From contig NC_134702.1 of the NCBI RefSeq assembly GCF_043290135.1, positions 74,952,417 through 75,016,416 on the forward strand: a DNA stretch of 64,000 nt, given 5' to 3'. The translations under genes were made by a program, and so were the position numbers. Below are positions 10,532-22,134 of the stretch, in pieces (within the stretch, counting starts at the first letter, position 1; the number at the start of each line of letters is the position of its first letter). Source of the stretch: Rhipicephalus microplus. Its lineage: Eukaryota > Arthropoda > Arachnida > Ixodida > Ixodidae. The notes beneath the pieces were generated by a model. The model was not told the origin of the DNA and made no database searches. It saw only the letters and a list, made by a program, of their open reading frames with translations.

Positions 10532-12367
10532 TTATATTTGGTCCTCCATGTCCCGCTCGGAATCCTCAGAGGCAGGGAGGGGCACGGAGGCCGGATCGTC
10601 CGACGACGGTGTGGTGGTAGCCACCTTACGACGACGCCGTGGAGCTGTACCCTCACTGCTCACCGAGCAGGAGCGGGAACGCGATACCTTGGGTTGAAAC
10701 TGGGTGATTGCCCAGGCTTGAATAGCCTGGGTAACCTCTACTACTATGCGTTGGATCGAGAAGCTGGTGAGGAGGTGATTAATAGAAGCTTCGACATGCG
10801 TGAGGTGTTCCTCTACGTGCGGGGCGCGCTCTTCGCTAGGGAGAGTTTGGTTAGAGGGCAAGAGAACCTGAGGTGCCCCAGGAGCCTCAAGAGCTTCTGG
10901 AGTAGATGTGGCACCGGTTCCGAGTGCTGGAGTACACATGGCTGCTTGAACCGGCGGTTTAATGGGAGTGGACTTAGCGCGAGGACTAAGCTTGGACGTA
11001 GCTGGCGTAGCCGCCTGGACAGAGGAGGCAATACCGGATGGCCTTGCAGTACACTGTTGTTGGGGTTGAAGTCACTTATTTAAGAGTTCGAGTTGTTTAG
11101 TTAAAAGAGAATTTCGCTTTTGAAGTACCGCAACTTGCTGGCGAAGGGCCGCAAGTTCGGGAGAAGGAGGATCGACAGAAGAGGGTGAGAGAGGCTTAGA
11201 AGCAGCATTCCCTGCCCAACTGCTCACCTGAGGTACCGCCGCTGGTGCTTCGAGCGGTGGGAATGCTTGAGTGTCGGCGTGGAGTGGTGGAGCCGAACGA
11301 TGCAGGTTGGTGCTGCTGTCTGGCTGTGACGAACATGAGGTGGTCCCTCGAGGAGTCGTTGAGGGCTGCTTGCGTTTCCGATATTTTCGATATTTTGCAG
11401 TGCAGCCACTGGTCCCAGTCTCATGGGCGCCGTGGCAGAGAAGGCACTTGGGGTGGCAGTCGTGGGCATTGAGACCTGCAGGTGTGGGGGTTCCACATTT
11501 GGCACACTAGGTTGGAGCGGGGTGAGGACACTGAGGTGGTCGATGACCGATGGTACCACACTTGGTGCATACAGGGACCGTTTTCTTGTAGGCGCGGATA
11601 TACGTCGCCACGCAGTGGTAGAAGAGGAAGCGGGGTAACTTCGTGCCCTCGAAAGTCACCACCGCCGCCGCGGAATCTCCGAGTTTGCGGACCGCGAGGA
11701 TAGTACCTCGAGGCCAATGCAGTTCTGACTTTATCTTCTCCGGGCTTTCAGCAGGGTTTATGTTGATGACGCCCTTGCATGTATCCCCTGGTGCCTTGGC
11801 ATGGCCCCGAACGGGCAGGTGCTGATCCCCCACTTGCAGCTGGAAGTCCCCAAGGAGTCGCTGTGCCATAGGCAAGATGGTGGTGCTACAGACCAAGATG
11901 TTTTGTTCCCAGATCGGCCACACTTGAATTTGCGTGGTAGTCCGGTCGCCGAGGTAGCTGCGGATGGCGTCGCCCGCGTGATCGGCCGGGACGATTGTGC
12001 GTAGCTCGCAGGAAACGCGAGGTTGCACTACTACGATGTAGTCGTCGCGAGAGAGGCGAGGAGTTTGACGCGGACGCCACTTGCGTTGCTTCGCTGGCTG
12101 CGAGGACGGAGCAGAGGTAGGCACACCACCAGAGGGATGGCGCGCCGGCGTTCCTTGCAAGGCTGGGGAATGGTGGCCCGCTGTGGCGTCTCGTTGTTGT
12201 TGAGACACAGACTTCAATTTCGCTTGCTTGCGTTGCCACAGTCTCACCATGTCGTCGAGGTATTCGTCTTCTGATGGCATAGTGTTTACGGAGGATGAAA
12301 TCTTCATGGACAGCATTTGGCTTGAGGTAGGATCATAGCCCGTAACCACGTTAGCGGCCGCCATCAC
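10532..12367 (-). pseudogene. LINE ORF1 (Gag-like, zinc knuckles)
   Basis: This is one reading frame of 612 codons interrupted by only two stops, TAG at 11507-11509 and TGA at 11072-11074. In order it shows an acidic N-terminus (SEDEYLDDMVRLWQRKQAKL), a Pro/Ser/Gln-rich linker, a folded region (LSRDDYIVVVQPR to AVVTFEGTKLPRFLFY), then CCHC knuckles (CTKCGTIGHRPPQCP, CAKCGTPT..HDCHPKC, CLLCHGAH). A leucine-rich coiled coil follows (ELAALRQQVAVLQKRNSLL), and the C-terminus is Ser/Pro/Arg-rich. ORF1 proteins of this type bind the element RNA. The first stop falls between knuckles one and two. ORF2 begins 18 bp after the ORF1 stop. Confidence 0.8.
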
Positions 12368-12602
12368 TGGGCTGAGAGCCCTTAGCGAGGCGGTGTTGTA
12401 GCCGGGAGTGAAGGACGTCCCTCAAGTTGTCGAAACTGGACCCACCTGGACGAAGGTGTTGTCTAGGCGAAGCAGAGAACTTGGCGGTGACGATAAATCC
12501 AACTTTCACGGGTACCAAGGTGGATGTCCGCAGAAATAGCAGAAAATCTACGGAGGCGATGTGGAGTGCGTCTGTCACCATCGAGCGCTCGCAGCGCCCC
12601 CC

Positions 12603-12615
12603 TTAGCGAAGCGGC
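12603..12615. repeat. Target-site duplication, right copy
   Basis: ttagcgaagcggc, the partner of 6876-6888. It directly follows the ggggggc 5' end of the minus-strand LINE. Confidence 0.85.
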
Positions 12616-13740
12616 CGCAAGCGCTTTATGAGTGCAACATGTAGTCATGTTTTACATGACCCGCATATCATGATTATTATGTTTGGGCATGTCATTTACC
12701 TTTGTCGCCCAATCACGTCACGTTATACGAAATTTGAGGAGCTAGCGAAACGGCCACAAGAGTGCTTAGAGCGCATTATGTAGTTATGCTTTAAATGACA
12801 CGCATGCCAAGATCATCACGTTTATACATGCCATTTACTTTCGTCGTCCTTTCACGTCAGGTAATACCAAATTTTTTGTATGTGAAACTGGCGATATGGC
12901 CGCGAGTGCATCATGAGCGTTGTTTGTGATCATATCCCTACATGACCCGCATATCATGATTATTGTGTTTGCACCAGTCATATACGCACCTTCCTCATCA
13001 ATTGACGTCACGTAATAGAAATTTATATATGTGAAGATAGCAAAACGGCTGCGAGCACATCATGAGCGTGGCATGTAGTCATGGTGTTACATGACACGCA
13101 TCTCATGATTATCATGTTTGCACCTGTCACATAGCTTCGTCATCCATTCCCGTTCCGTAATACCAAGTTTGGTATATGTGAAGCCAGCGAAATGACCGCG
13201 AGAGTATCAAGAGCGTGACATGTAGTTATGTTATATGACACGCGTGTCATGTCTAATAGGTTTGAGCGTATCATTTACCTTCATCATTCATTCCCGTCAC
13301 GTAATATCAAATTTAGTATATGTGAAGCTAGAGAAACGACCGCGAGGGTTTAATGAACGTGGTATGTTGTCATGTTCTTGCATGACACGCATGACATGAT
13401 AATAATGTTTGCAATAGTCATATACCTTCGTCATTCATTCCCGCCTCATAATACCAAATTTGATATATGCTAAGCTAGTGAAATGACCTCGAGCGCACCT
13501 TCAGCGAGGCGTGTACTCATGATTTACAATGACATGCATTTTATGACTTTAAGGTGAGTGTCTGTGACTTGTGTTCACCATGCAGTCATGTCATACCATA
13601 CCAATATCACAGCATGTCTTGTGAATGAAACACCGCAGAGCACCATGACCATGAAGTATAAATTATGATATTCATGACATGCATGTCATGATTTTCATGT
13701 TACGACTAGTCGCTTATGCTTGTTGTACAGTCATGGTACG
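12616..13740. repeat. About 145-bp satellite array, right part
   Basis: Seven or so diverged tandem monomers, with unit starts near 12639, 12778, 12921, 13073, 13220, 13364 and 13511 (spacing 139-152 bp). Each holds atgtagtcatg, tacatgac.cgcat.tcatgat, a ttacctt.gtc.tc segment, cacgtaataccaaattt.gtatatgtgaag and gcgaaa.g.ccgcgag. The right end is more degraded. No gene. Confidence 0.85.
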
Positions 13741-13812
13741 CCATACCCATTTAGGTATTGATATTATTATTTAAACGGTCAGGAGATCTGAAAGTCATAG
13801 GCGGCGAGATGA

Positions 13813-13813
<1 letters not shown>

Positions 13814-13878
<65 letters not shown>

Positions 13879-13890
13879 GGATAGATAGAT
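13814..13890. repeat. (GATA)n microsatellite
   Basis: About 77 bp of GATA repeats with one GATG variant near 13878. The Ile-Tyr-Leu-Ser repeat ORF on the minus strand is its translation, not a gene. Confidence 0.95.
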
Positions 13891-15124
13891 GCGCTCAAAG
13901 TCACCGAAGTTCATTAACAAACGCTTCGCATTTAAAAAAGATTTCTCTGTGTCAAACCCCTGCACCGATGGTAGACGAGCGCGCCAAGCATGCGCTCGCA
14001 TCCATCCGCCATTTGTTTTGCTTTTCCTCTTCAATCGGAGGTCGCTAGGTGGCGTCGAGGGGTGTGGACGCACTCGCTTTGTGCCTCATAGTTCTCATGT
14101 TTTTGGTGTGTTTTCCTCGAGGCATCCCAAATTTTTGATACCACTGCACTTGCGAAGTTATCCGGAGTCTGTAGGCACCAGTGTTCTCACCCGGGAGCAC
14201 ATTGTTTCGTCACCACGACCGAAGAAGCCCTTCATGGCGTAGCCGCTATGCCAGACCTACCGGTTGGTGAGAGACGCTGGCGGGTACTTCAGTGATACCG
14301 GGACGAACCATAAGAGGGTTTTAGTCTGTCCGGCACTCCGGTAAGTTTTTGCGTATACCGGGTTGCCGGAGGGCGTCAAGCCGGATACCGTTGAAGCAAG
14401 CTTTTTGTACTTTTAGCCCGTACCGCCCAAAGTACGCCTTCGTGGCCATGGTAGCCCGTACCGCCTTCGCGGCCATGGCCGCCGCATGTGCGCATGCGGA
14501 AAGTAGAAAGTCTTCGCAATTACTGACTGAATTTGAAAATAAAAAAAAACATTGGACAATGCCAATAAATTTTTTCTTTACAAAACGGAACTTTATCTCT
14601 CTTTTCTTTATTTGCGCTATGATTTAAACCTAACTCTGAAGAAAACATCAGCATCACGGTGATCGGCATCAGAATCGGCATCACGAGTTGCTGACACAAG
14701 CATAGAGAAAAAAAAAAAACAAGAGAGGACACTCCGCGAAACCTGGCCTCAGGAAGTGCGTCACGACTACGTAACGAACTAGTGCTCTCACCAAACGTCA
14801 GAGGACGCAAGCGCAAAAAAACAGTTATAATCAATGCCACAGAATTGTTTTTACAAAATAGTAATTATACGCCCAAATCTGGTATGTTCTTTATACACAA
14901 AAACAATTTATTCAACACACCTTACGCGATTATTTTTCTGAAGCCGTACTGTCATGAACACCATCCACCCAGCGACAAGCCCATGCATGTCTGACAGCGG
15001 GAAGCTTTCGTCGCTTTCGTCAACGTCGGCTGCGTCGGCGTTTTCGTGCGTGAGATAACAGGTGAGGCACGTTTTCAAGCGAAGCTTGTTGAATGACATG
15101 TTGTTAGGCTTGTTGGGTCTTTTT
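13891..15124. other. No supported gene; short GC-rich duplications
   Basis: There is a 117-codon open stretch at 13889-14242 (plus) without recognisable motifs, and a minus-strand ORF at 14908-15234 with an acidic stretch (ENADAADVDESDES). Neither has family support. A local duplication, ttcgtggccatggtagcccgtacc / ttcgcggccatggccgcc, lies near 14430-14485. AT-rich from 14530. Confidence 0.4.
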
Positions 15125-15260
15125 TTCAGAAAAACGTTACACCTGCGTGAATAAGACACCATGCAACATAGAATGATGCACACACACACGTTGCGCTTCG
15201 TGTGTGCGAGTTTGTTTCTTACGTGGCGTCTCATTCACGCAGTTGTAACCTTTTTCTGAA
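15125..15260. repeat. 136-nt imperfect foldback
   Basis: Arm 15125-15163 pairs with the reverse complement of 15222-15260 (39 nt, about six mismatches). The loop contains a second stem, cacacacg / cgtgtgtg, around ttgcgctt near 15185-15206. The whole forms a long hairpin. It could be a tiny MITE, an inverted duplication or a hairpin RNA precursor; the sequence alone does not decide. Confidence 0.6.
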
Positions 15261-15989
15261 GCTTGTAAGGACGGGGAGGATCGCTAAAAAGAACGTTTGC
15301 GGCTCTATGCGGCGGCTAGACGGGAACATTGTGCAACGTATGCAGTATAGCAAAGGCGGCACGGCGTCAAGCCGAGGCGACGCGTGCTGCGTCTGCCACG
15401 GACGCGAGCGTCTGTGCGCTGAGCATAGCTGGGCAGCTAGGTCATAGGCTCAGTGGCTCGGTGCAAAATATTGAGAAGCGTTCGCTGGGCCTCGCATGCT
15501 TCACGACGCGTTTCCCGAAGGCCCGGAACACGAATAATTCTTGGTGTGCCGGAGGAAAATCTGGACTAGCCAAGTGGCCATCACCTTCGTTTCTTCGCTA
15601 GCCTTGTGCCACTAGTGCAAGCTGCCCACAAATTTTTTTGACGTTTCCAATATAATTTTACCGCACAAATTTCAACTACAATTTTTCTTCCCAATGTACT
15701 GCTGATACTGCGTAAGCGCGAAGGTGTTCTAAAGTTCCCAAGCCGCGATACCATTGCATTACAAGGGATAGCGCCTGGAAACTTCTGAAGATCTTTGTAC
15801 GTGGTCTTGACGTCTATCTTTGTAAGTCAGAGTTTTATGGGTCAGAGATGTATCACTGGTTTTGTATTGTGCATCGATTAGCTAATCATTCAAAGGTGTT
15901 TGCTGCTACACTTATGACGTGCACATATCTTTTTCGTAATTTGACAGCGGAGCATCCACTTACTAACAATTTCAGACCGCGCTGATGCC
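15261..15989. other. Non-coding upstream of the THAP9-like gene
   Basis: No supported gene. An ORF at 15329-15601 has no recognisable domain. The region could contain the promoter of the transposase gene that starts at 15990, but no clear TATA box is placed. Confidence 0.4.
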
Positions 15990-16408
15990 ATGCCGTCCGG
16001 CGGTCCAAGCTACGGCAGCTACTGCTGTGTATCGTGGTGCTTCAACAATGGCAGAACCCACAAGAAGCCTGGGACGAGTTTCTTCCGCATACCACGGGAC
16101 AACAGGTGTTAAAGCTTTTCTATGATTTGCATGTCTTTAGGCTTACTGTTCGTACTTGCTCAGTGAGGGTAACAATGAAATATCACTATTCAAGCACTTC
16201 CCCTTTCAGCTGATAGTTCATTGCCAATGCAGGATGAAAGCATGGATGCAGTATGCTGGACGCGATGATCTCCTGAGTAAGCCGGCCAGCCTATTGTACG
16301 CAACGTACAGGGTTTGTAGCGACCATTTTACTGCTCAAAGTTTCATAGACCCTGGGCACACAAGGCTTACAAGAATGGCTGTTCCCAGTGTGCAACCAGC
16401 TGCACCAT
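15990..16408 (+). other. THAP domain coding exons 1-2
   Basis: Exon 1 (15990-16105) ends aacag|gtgtta and exon 2 (16233-16408) ends ccat|gtaagt. An arginine codon is split across the junction (ag|g). Together they encode a complete C2CH THAP finger of about 90 residues with both Cys pairs, the invariant Trp, the CSDHF motif and the closing AVPS. THAP fingers bind DNA in a sequence-specific way. This part is open and could be spliced alone, unlike the transposase core. Confidence 0.75.
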
Positions 16409-19400
16409 GTAAGTGATTGACTGAAACTCAAATATGTGCAATAGCTGCCACTTGTATTGAATCAGTGGCGACAGTTAACCACGAAGATCTTTGTAGCCGA
16501 TGGAGAAACCTCACTATAGAAGTAACACTTGGAAAGTCTTAAATTTTGTGAATTGTGGGTTATTACCTTCCTAACAGCAGCTTTACATTTCTGTCGTTTT
16601 TTGATGCTCTTGACCTGCGCAACTTGTTTTGAAAGACTTTAAAGGGCTATTTCACGTTATCTTCAAGCCTGAGTGCACATGTACATATACCTTTCATCAG
16701 GGAAAGCTGGCACTGTTGATAATTCCAAAAGTCACAAATAACTTGTTTCCTAGTTGGTGCCTTCTCTTTTCTTCCACGTTCGACCAATTTATGCGTTTTA
16801 AAGAGCTTTTTAAGCTTCCCCATGCTACAAGCTTTGTAACTTGTACCAACTGCACATATATGCAGGTTCTCTGAGCGTCGCTTCAAATAGTGACTGTGAC
16901 ATGACTGCAGAAGCTGCCTTGGAAGGTGCGGATAAGCTTCAGTTTGTTTTATTTCAAGCCTCTTACTGACACATTATCGTAATTTCATTTTTTCAGGACC
17001 TGCGGTAGAGGCTTCAAAAAGCGGCTCCCACACATTGAGGTGCCCCGATGAGCAGTGTGCACTCAGTGTCGCGATTTCTTTTTTTTTTACCCAAATTGAC
17101 TGTTGACCAAACCTCTGCAGGTGGCAGCTCCCTTGTAGCTGGTGAAAGAATTTCTGCTGACTTCGTCTTGCCGGAGAAAACCTTAACCAGTCGTTCAGGT
17201 GTCACAAAAGGAACTTGTGTGACCGGTAAGTTGTATGTTCACTTCAACACCAGAGTGGATTGATATAGGGACTTCCGCAGGCCGCTCGCAAGATTGTTCC
17301 GACAGCACTGTCCGAGGCACTGAACAAGCTTCACAAGACCCTCCAGAAGACGTCTCCGCCAACAGCTCCACGCCTGAGTGCCCTAGAGAAAATGGTGACT
17401 ATGCTTTTATTGCAGCTGTTTTTAATGTGCTATTTTATGCTTTGGACATTCTGAGAAAACTATCCTCAAAAGGACACTACGTGTGCACTTACAAAGTGGA
17501 AGGGTGGGCTCTCAGTCATTTTCATTTTTTTTTGTGCATTGTCAACATTGTGAATGGTTTGTTTTTAGGTAGTGGAATCGAAAACTTTGCACCACAGAAA
17601 GTTGTGCACCTTGGGTCTGAAAGAGCGAGGAAAGTGCTCGTATGGGATTTGTTATTCTTCGCTTTTACATCCATTTTTTTGTTTATTGCAGTGCGTTCCT
17701 GTGTGCCAGCGACAATGTCTCCATCAATGAAGTACAAGCAAACAATTAAACATCTGCAAGCCAAAGTAGCAGCACAGAGGAAAACTATCAAAAGACTGCG
17801 GATATAGCCTTACCAAGCACCGTCATCGACTTCAAAGGCCCTTATAGTTACCCGACCGCACGTCACCGAGGAGGTTTTTAAACTTCTTTCTGCACATGTT
17901 CGCTTGAGGCCCAAACGCAAGGGCAAGCGGTTTCTTGTGTGGTTCAAGAAACTCGCTCTTCAATTAAACTTCCGAGGTCTGCGAGCATACCGATTTCTGA
18001 CTCCATATTTTTCTTTGCCCTCCCGGCGTTCATTAAGGAGATGGCTAGCTAATGTAAAGATGACTCCAGACATAATTCCAGGAATCCTTTCTTCCATTGC
18101 AACAAATACTCAAGCTTGGAATGAACGGGACCGAGTGTGCGCTTTAGTTTTCGACGAAATAGCACTCAAAAAGAATTTGTTCTATGATGCTGCAAAAGAC
18201 GTTGTCCAGGGTTTTACAGATGATGGCACTCGTCGCACTTCAGTATTGCTGATCGAGCACTGGTGTTTCTTCTTGTTGGTGTTTCGAGAAAGTGGGTTCA
18301 ACCGGTTGCTTTTACTATAGGGCACACATCAACACCATCATCTGGTATGCATAACTTGCTGGTGTCACTCATTTTGGAGCTTAGGAGCATTAATATTGCA
18401 GTGAAAGCAGTCGTTTGTGACCAGGGCAGTTCAAATGTAAGTCTCGCTATCCAACTAAGAGTGACTGTAGCAAAGCCTGTTTTTGAAGATAATGGTGAGC
18501 GGGTGTATTACATTTTTGATGTTCCACAATTATTTAAAACAACGCGCAATAATGTCCAAGAAAACAAGTTATAAATTGGGGATGACATCATTAACTGGTC
18601 GCACATTGTAAGCCTTTACCAATCCTCACATGAGTTGCGATTGGCTCCAAAGTTGACTGAACGGCACGTTCATCAGAAACCTTTTTCTAATATGAAGGTC
18701 AGCAGAGCAACTCAGGTCGTCAGTGCATCAGTTTCGATTGCTATCACGGCAATGGTGTATGCGAAGGTGCTGCCTGCCTCGGCCATCACTACAGCTCAAT
18801 TTTGTGATCGTATGGACAGGATTTTCGATGCCTTGAACAGCTCAAGTAAAAAAAGAACTTTGCAAAAGCTGCGGCATGCAATCATGAAAAATAATTCAGA
18901 GCTGATTGACTTCCTCTGAGGCCAGCTTCCCTGGATTGCATCATGGCAGTTTGTTGGCAGACGTCCAGCACAAACCATCGTAGGTTGGCAAATTACAATT
19001 CAGGCTATTTGTCAGCTATGGGACGACCTCTCCAAAAATTACAATTTTGAATACCTGTTAACACGCAGGCTTCAACAGGATCCTCTGGAGAACATATTTG
19101 GCCACATTAGGCAAAAACAGGGTTGCAACACCAACCCAAATGTAGCACAATTTATTTGTGGCCTGAAGCACAACTGCATAAGAAAACTCTTCAAGCTATG
19201 AGAATACGGAAATGTCGAGGATGATGAATGTGACCTCCTCCGGGAGCAGCTCTCGCCATTCTCCCTCACCAGTGCGTCTCTTGTGGATAATGAGGAGTGT
19301 GCACAGCCACAGCCTGACGACTTTCCCGCTCTAGACGATCTCTCTGAACTTGCGACCAACATTCCCTCCCATATTATTGATGACTCCGTTGCATAATATG

Positions 19401-19846
19401 TAGCTGGTTTTCTTATCAAACACTTCCTTCGGAATGCATGTGACGGTTGCAGTTGCCCACAGTTACTGAAAGACGACAGTGAGACGCTTAAGGGTACCCA
19501 CCAGTATTTCACAATGCTCAAAGCATACCACGTCCCCAGCTAGCTTTTTGGGAATCTCACTGTGCCATCAGAAGCAGCTTTTGCATACGTACAACAACTT
19601 GAATCTCACTTTCTTGCCATGATTGAGGCCACTGCACATCACCTGAAAGTGTGCGATGTTTTGTATCACCATCTGTCAAGTGTTGGCGATTTTCATTTCT
19701 GCTCTGCTGGGTGTCGCGCGAAGTTTCTGAAGATGTTTTGCTGGGTTCATTTATGTTGGCATGTGCGTTTTGTGAACCGAAACTTAGATAGGGCTAGGTT
19801 CCAGTCTTCAATCTCAGGCATACAGCTTGACAAGTTCAAAGGTTAG
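15990..19846 (+). pseudogene. THAP9 / P-element-like transposase, broken
   Basis: This is a multi-exon gene. An N-terminal THAP zinc finger is followed by a coiled coil and a P-type transposase core. Exons inferred from splice sites with matching phases are 15990-16105, 16233-16408, 16866-16925, 16997-17039, 17128-17225, 17254-17394, then 17692 onward. THAP marks are CCVSWC, the W of MKAWMQYAG, VCSDHF and AVPS. The core shows TPYFSLPSRRSLRRWL, a catalytic-type LVFDEIALK, AVVCDQGSSN, FDVPQLFKTTRNN (PHLLK in most relatives, so His is Gln here) and QDPLENIFGHIRQKQG. Breaks are TAG at 17805, a frameshift near 18245-18262, TAA at 18572, TGA at 18917 and three further stops. P-type transposases excise and insert DNA in the nucleus. 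This copy cannot make a full protein. Confidence 0.85.
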
Positions 19847-21717
19847 GAATTAGCGGCAGGTTTACACTAAAGTATTCGAGTTGAGCCGAATCCTGCAATA
19901 GCTTTATGGTATTACTTCGTTACCGCAGAGTCATTATGGTCTTATATGCTTATATTCAGTTCAAGTGGACTAACCACTCCTTCGTTGCATACATTGTTTT
20001 GGTTACCCGCTATGAGGAGTAGGGACACTGTGTATTCGCTCGAAGTGATTTGCATAACCTTAAAAATAATGGGTATCCTGTCTGTATATTTGTAGCAAAT
20101 GCGGGCGAACTGTAGACATTACTGTGGGTCACTTGGTCACTGTGTATGCTTTATCTCTCCAGCTCAAGTAATATATCGATAACAAAACCGCTTGTTGAAA
20201 TGTCTTCGAGCGGGTAAGAAACACAGTATGAAGTGGGCACGGTTCACGTTATCACGCTTTTCGTATTTGACCTTCTCATCAACCTCCTCATCTTGCCCAT
20301 CAAAATTTTCAAAAGAATACCCAAACTTGTAGCGTTTGATGGGGCTGCGGACGCTGCCATTTTATTTTTATGTAGCTTGTGAGTGATAACGTACGATGTA
20401 GAGCCTTTGTGAAAAATAATGAGCCAAAGTGGTTTCCTTCTGCTATTAATTAGTCCTGTAATACCGCTCTCGTAGCACCAATTAAGGTCCACAATTCTGG
20501 ATAAGTGAGGACTACAGTCCATTTTAGCTGGCAAGCGTGACAGCAACACCCAGACGCAATTCACTTGGGATCTTAAGCTTTTGATGAAGGCGACGCTTAA
20601 GAAGAGCCACAAGACCTGCCAGTGTTTTAGCATAAAGTTTGTCTTTCACGTAGTGAGCAAGCTTCAAAGCCCTACCTTTCTGAGGACAAGCAGGCATCAA
20701 GTCTGCTTTTTTTCATTTTGGGCTAGCTGTTCTTAAGCACAGCCAGCACACTGCACCTTTGCTTTTCTGCTATATTGTGTCGTGTGGTTTCTGTGCGCTC
20801 TTTTTTTTTCTATGCATTATTTCGTTTAACCCCAGGCGTGATTCGCGGCATCATTGCTGTGTATATGTCTCTTCTTCCTTCTTCACCAGCATTGTGCGCT
20901 GTGTTTTTGCCATAGATCTTTACTTACCCACTGGCCCGGTATGTCATACTTCACCAGCTTCTCGGCTTCTGCCAACTCTAGCGATGTGTGCGTTGTCTGT
21001 GTTCTCTCTGTATTTGTTACAATATATGTTACAATTTTTTTGTAAGGCGAGATGCATTTGCTGTCTACCTTTGTCATATTGTGCTTTTTATATTCTCAGA
21101 CTCTACCTTGTCTTTGAATAAAACATTGCAGATACTCTGTCTCTTTGACTGATATATACATTGATCACTTGTTCCAAAAAAAAAAACACAAGCGCGATGA
21201 ATAAAACCGCAGTGAGTTATCATTACCTGCATCTCTTTTTATTATAACTTAATCGAAATGAAAATTACGTCACAACCAATTCGCACGAACCACTGAACAA
21301 AACAAAACGGGGAATCGCTAAATCAAATCGACCTACAAAAACTAACCTTTTGGGCAATGAAAAGTGGTCTGAAATCATGAACTTTCCTCATAGCCAAACG
21401 TCGGTTACGCAAAGTAATTCAAAATTTGCGCCAGTGAAACCGAAACAGGAGGCGCACGCCACTTGCTCTCACCAATTAACAGGTGTGCTAGGGTCGATTG
21501 GGCCGCTGGGGTCTACGGGAGTGTCCACTCTTAATCTTTTTTTTTATTTCTCTATGACACAAGTGTCATGCGACTTATGCCTACTTTTTGTGTGCTCCTT
21601 TGTGGCATCGGTCGCAGCGATCCATTGATCCCGTTGAAGTGTCGGTGATTTGCTGTGTTCGTGTCTGCATCAACGATGCCGTACAGTGTGTTTCACGACC
21701 AACTGTTCCTGTGAACT
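19847..21717. other. No supported gene (1.9 kb)
   Basis: AT-rich sequence after the THAP9-like relic. An AATAAA lies at about 21117-21122. Open stretches at 20244-20633 (minus) and 20759-21121 (plus, Cys/Leu/Phe-rich from T-rich DNA) have no family match I recognise. The P-type terminal repeats expected near here were not found by eye. Confidence 0.4.
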
Positions 21718-21741
21718 TTGCGATGGAACAAAATCGAAAAT

Positions 21742-22134
21742 ATGTATTTGCTCCGAACTGCATCGCGCCGTGACCTCCAGATAAACGGCCTTCTCGATTT
21801 GGACGGAATGGACTTCACTACATTCTACCGCTCGTTCAGGTTCCAAAAAGGAGACCTGGAAGATTTGATGGAAGCTTTGCTGATTCCCGAAGAGGTCGTG
21901 AGCGCTCAACGGCTTCGAGTGTCTGGTCGCGAGGCGCTGTGCATGACGTTGCGGCGTCTAGCCTACCCTAATCGTCTCTGTGAGCTGGAGCTCTTCTTTG
22001 GGCGCCACAGCTCGGTAATATCAAGTGTTGTGTCTAAAGTGTTAGCCCACATAGATTACTACTTCGCGCACCTCCTTGCGTACCTTACAGTGCACAAGTG
22101 GCTCAATCTGCAATCACTGGAGCTGTTTTCTCAG
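21742..22134 (+). other. Harbinger-like gene, coding block 1
   Basis: The ATG at 21742 is the first in frame; the open frame extends upstream to a TTG at 21718. The block ends LELFSQ at 22134, exactly where related proteins continue with an AVH.KG.PL..WGFIDGT block, which is how block 2 starts. The base after 22134 should begin a GTAAGA donor but reads CTAAGA. Confidence 0.75.

Larger units (their letters stand above)
6889..12602 (-). mobile_element. Full-length I-superfamily LINE (two ORFs)
   Basis: This is a non-LTR retrotransposon of 5714 bp. It is bounded by 13-bp target duplications and sits inside a satellite monomer. Its 5' end (high coordinates, minus strand) starts ggggggcgct. The 3' end has AATAAA (complement at 6908-6913) and a short (ACC)4 tail rather than poly(A). 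It encodes ORF1 with zinc knuckles and ORF2 with apurinic endonuclease, reverse transcriptase and RNase H. That combination places it in the I superfamily (established family knowledge). Both ORFs are broken, so this copy is immobile, but the complete ends make it a good consensus seed. The copies at 40-57 kb belong to the same broad group. Confidence 0.88.

Noticed and set aside
12639..13740. CRISPR-like array
   Set aside because: The units are diverged 145-bp tandem monomers without short identical repeats and unique spacers, in a eukaryotic genome.
13795..14073. Minus-strand ORF with Ile-Tyr-Leu-Ser repeats
   Set aside because: Translation of the (GATA)n microsatellite.
17235..17807. 190-codon uninterrupted protein
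   Set aside because: The open stretch reads through an intron (gtgact at 17395 to tgcag at 17691); the spliced version fits the THAP9-like gene better.
20759..21121. 120-codon membrane protein
   Set aside because: The Phe/Leu/Cys-rich text comes from T-rich non-coding DNA, with no start context or homology recognised.
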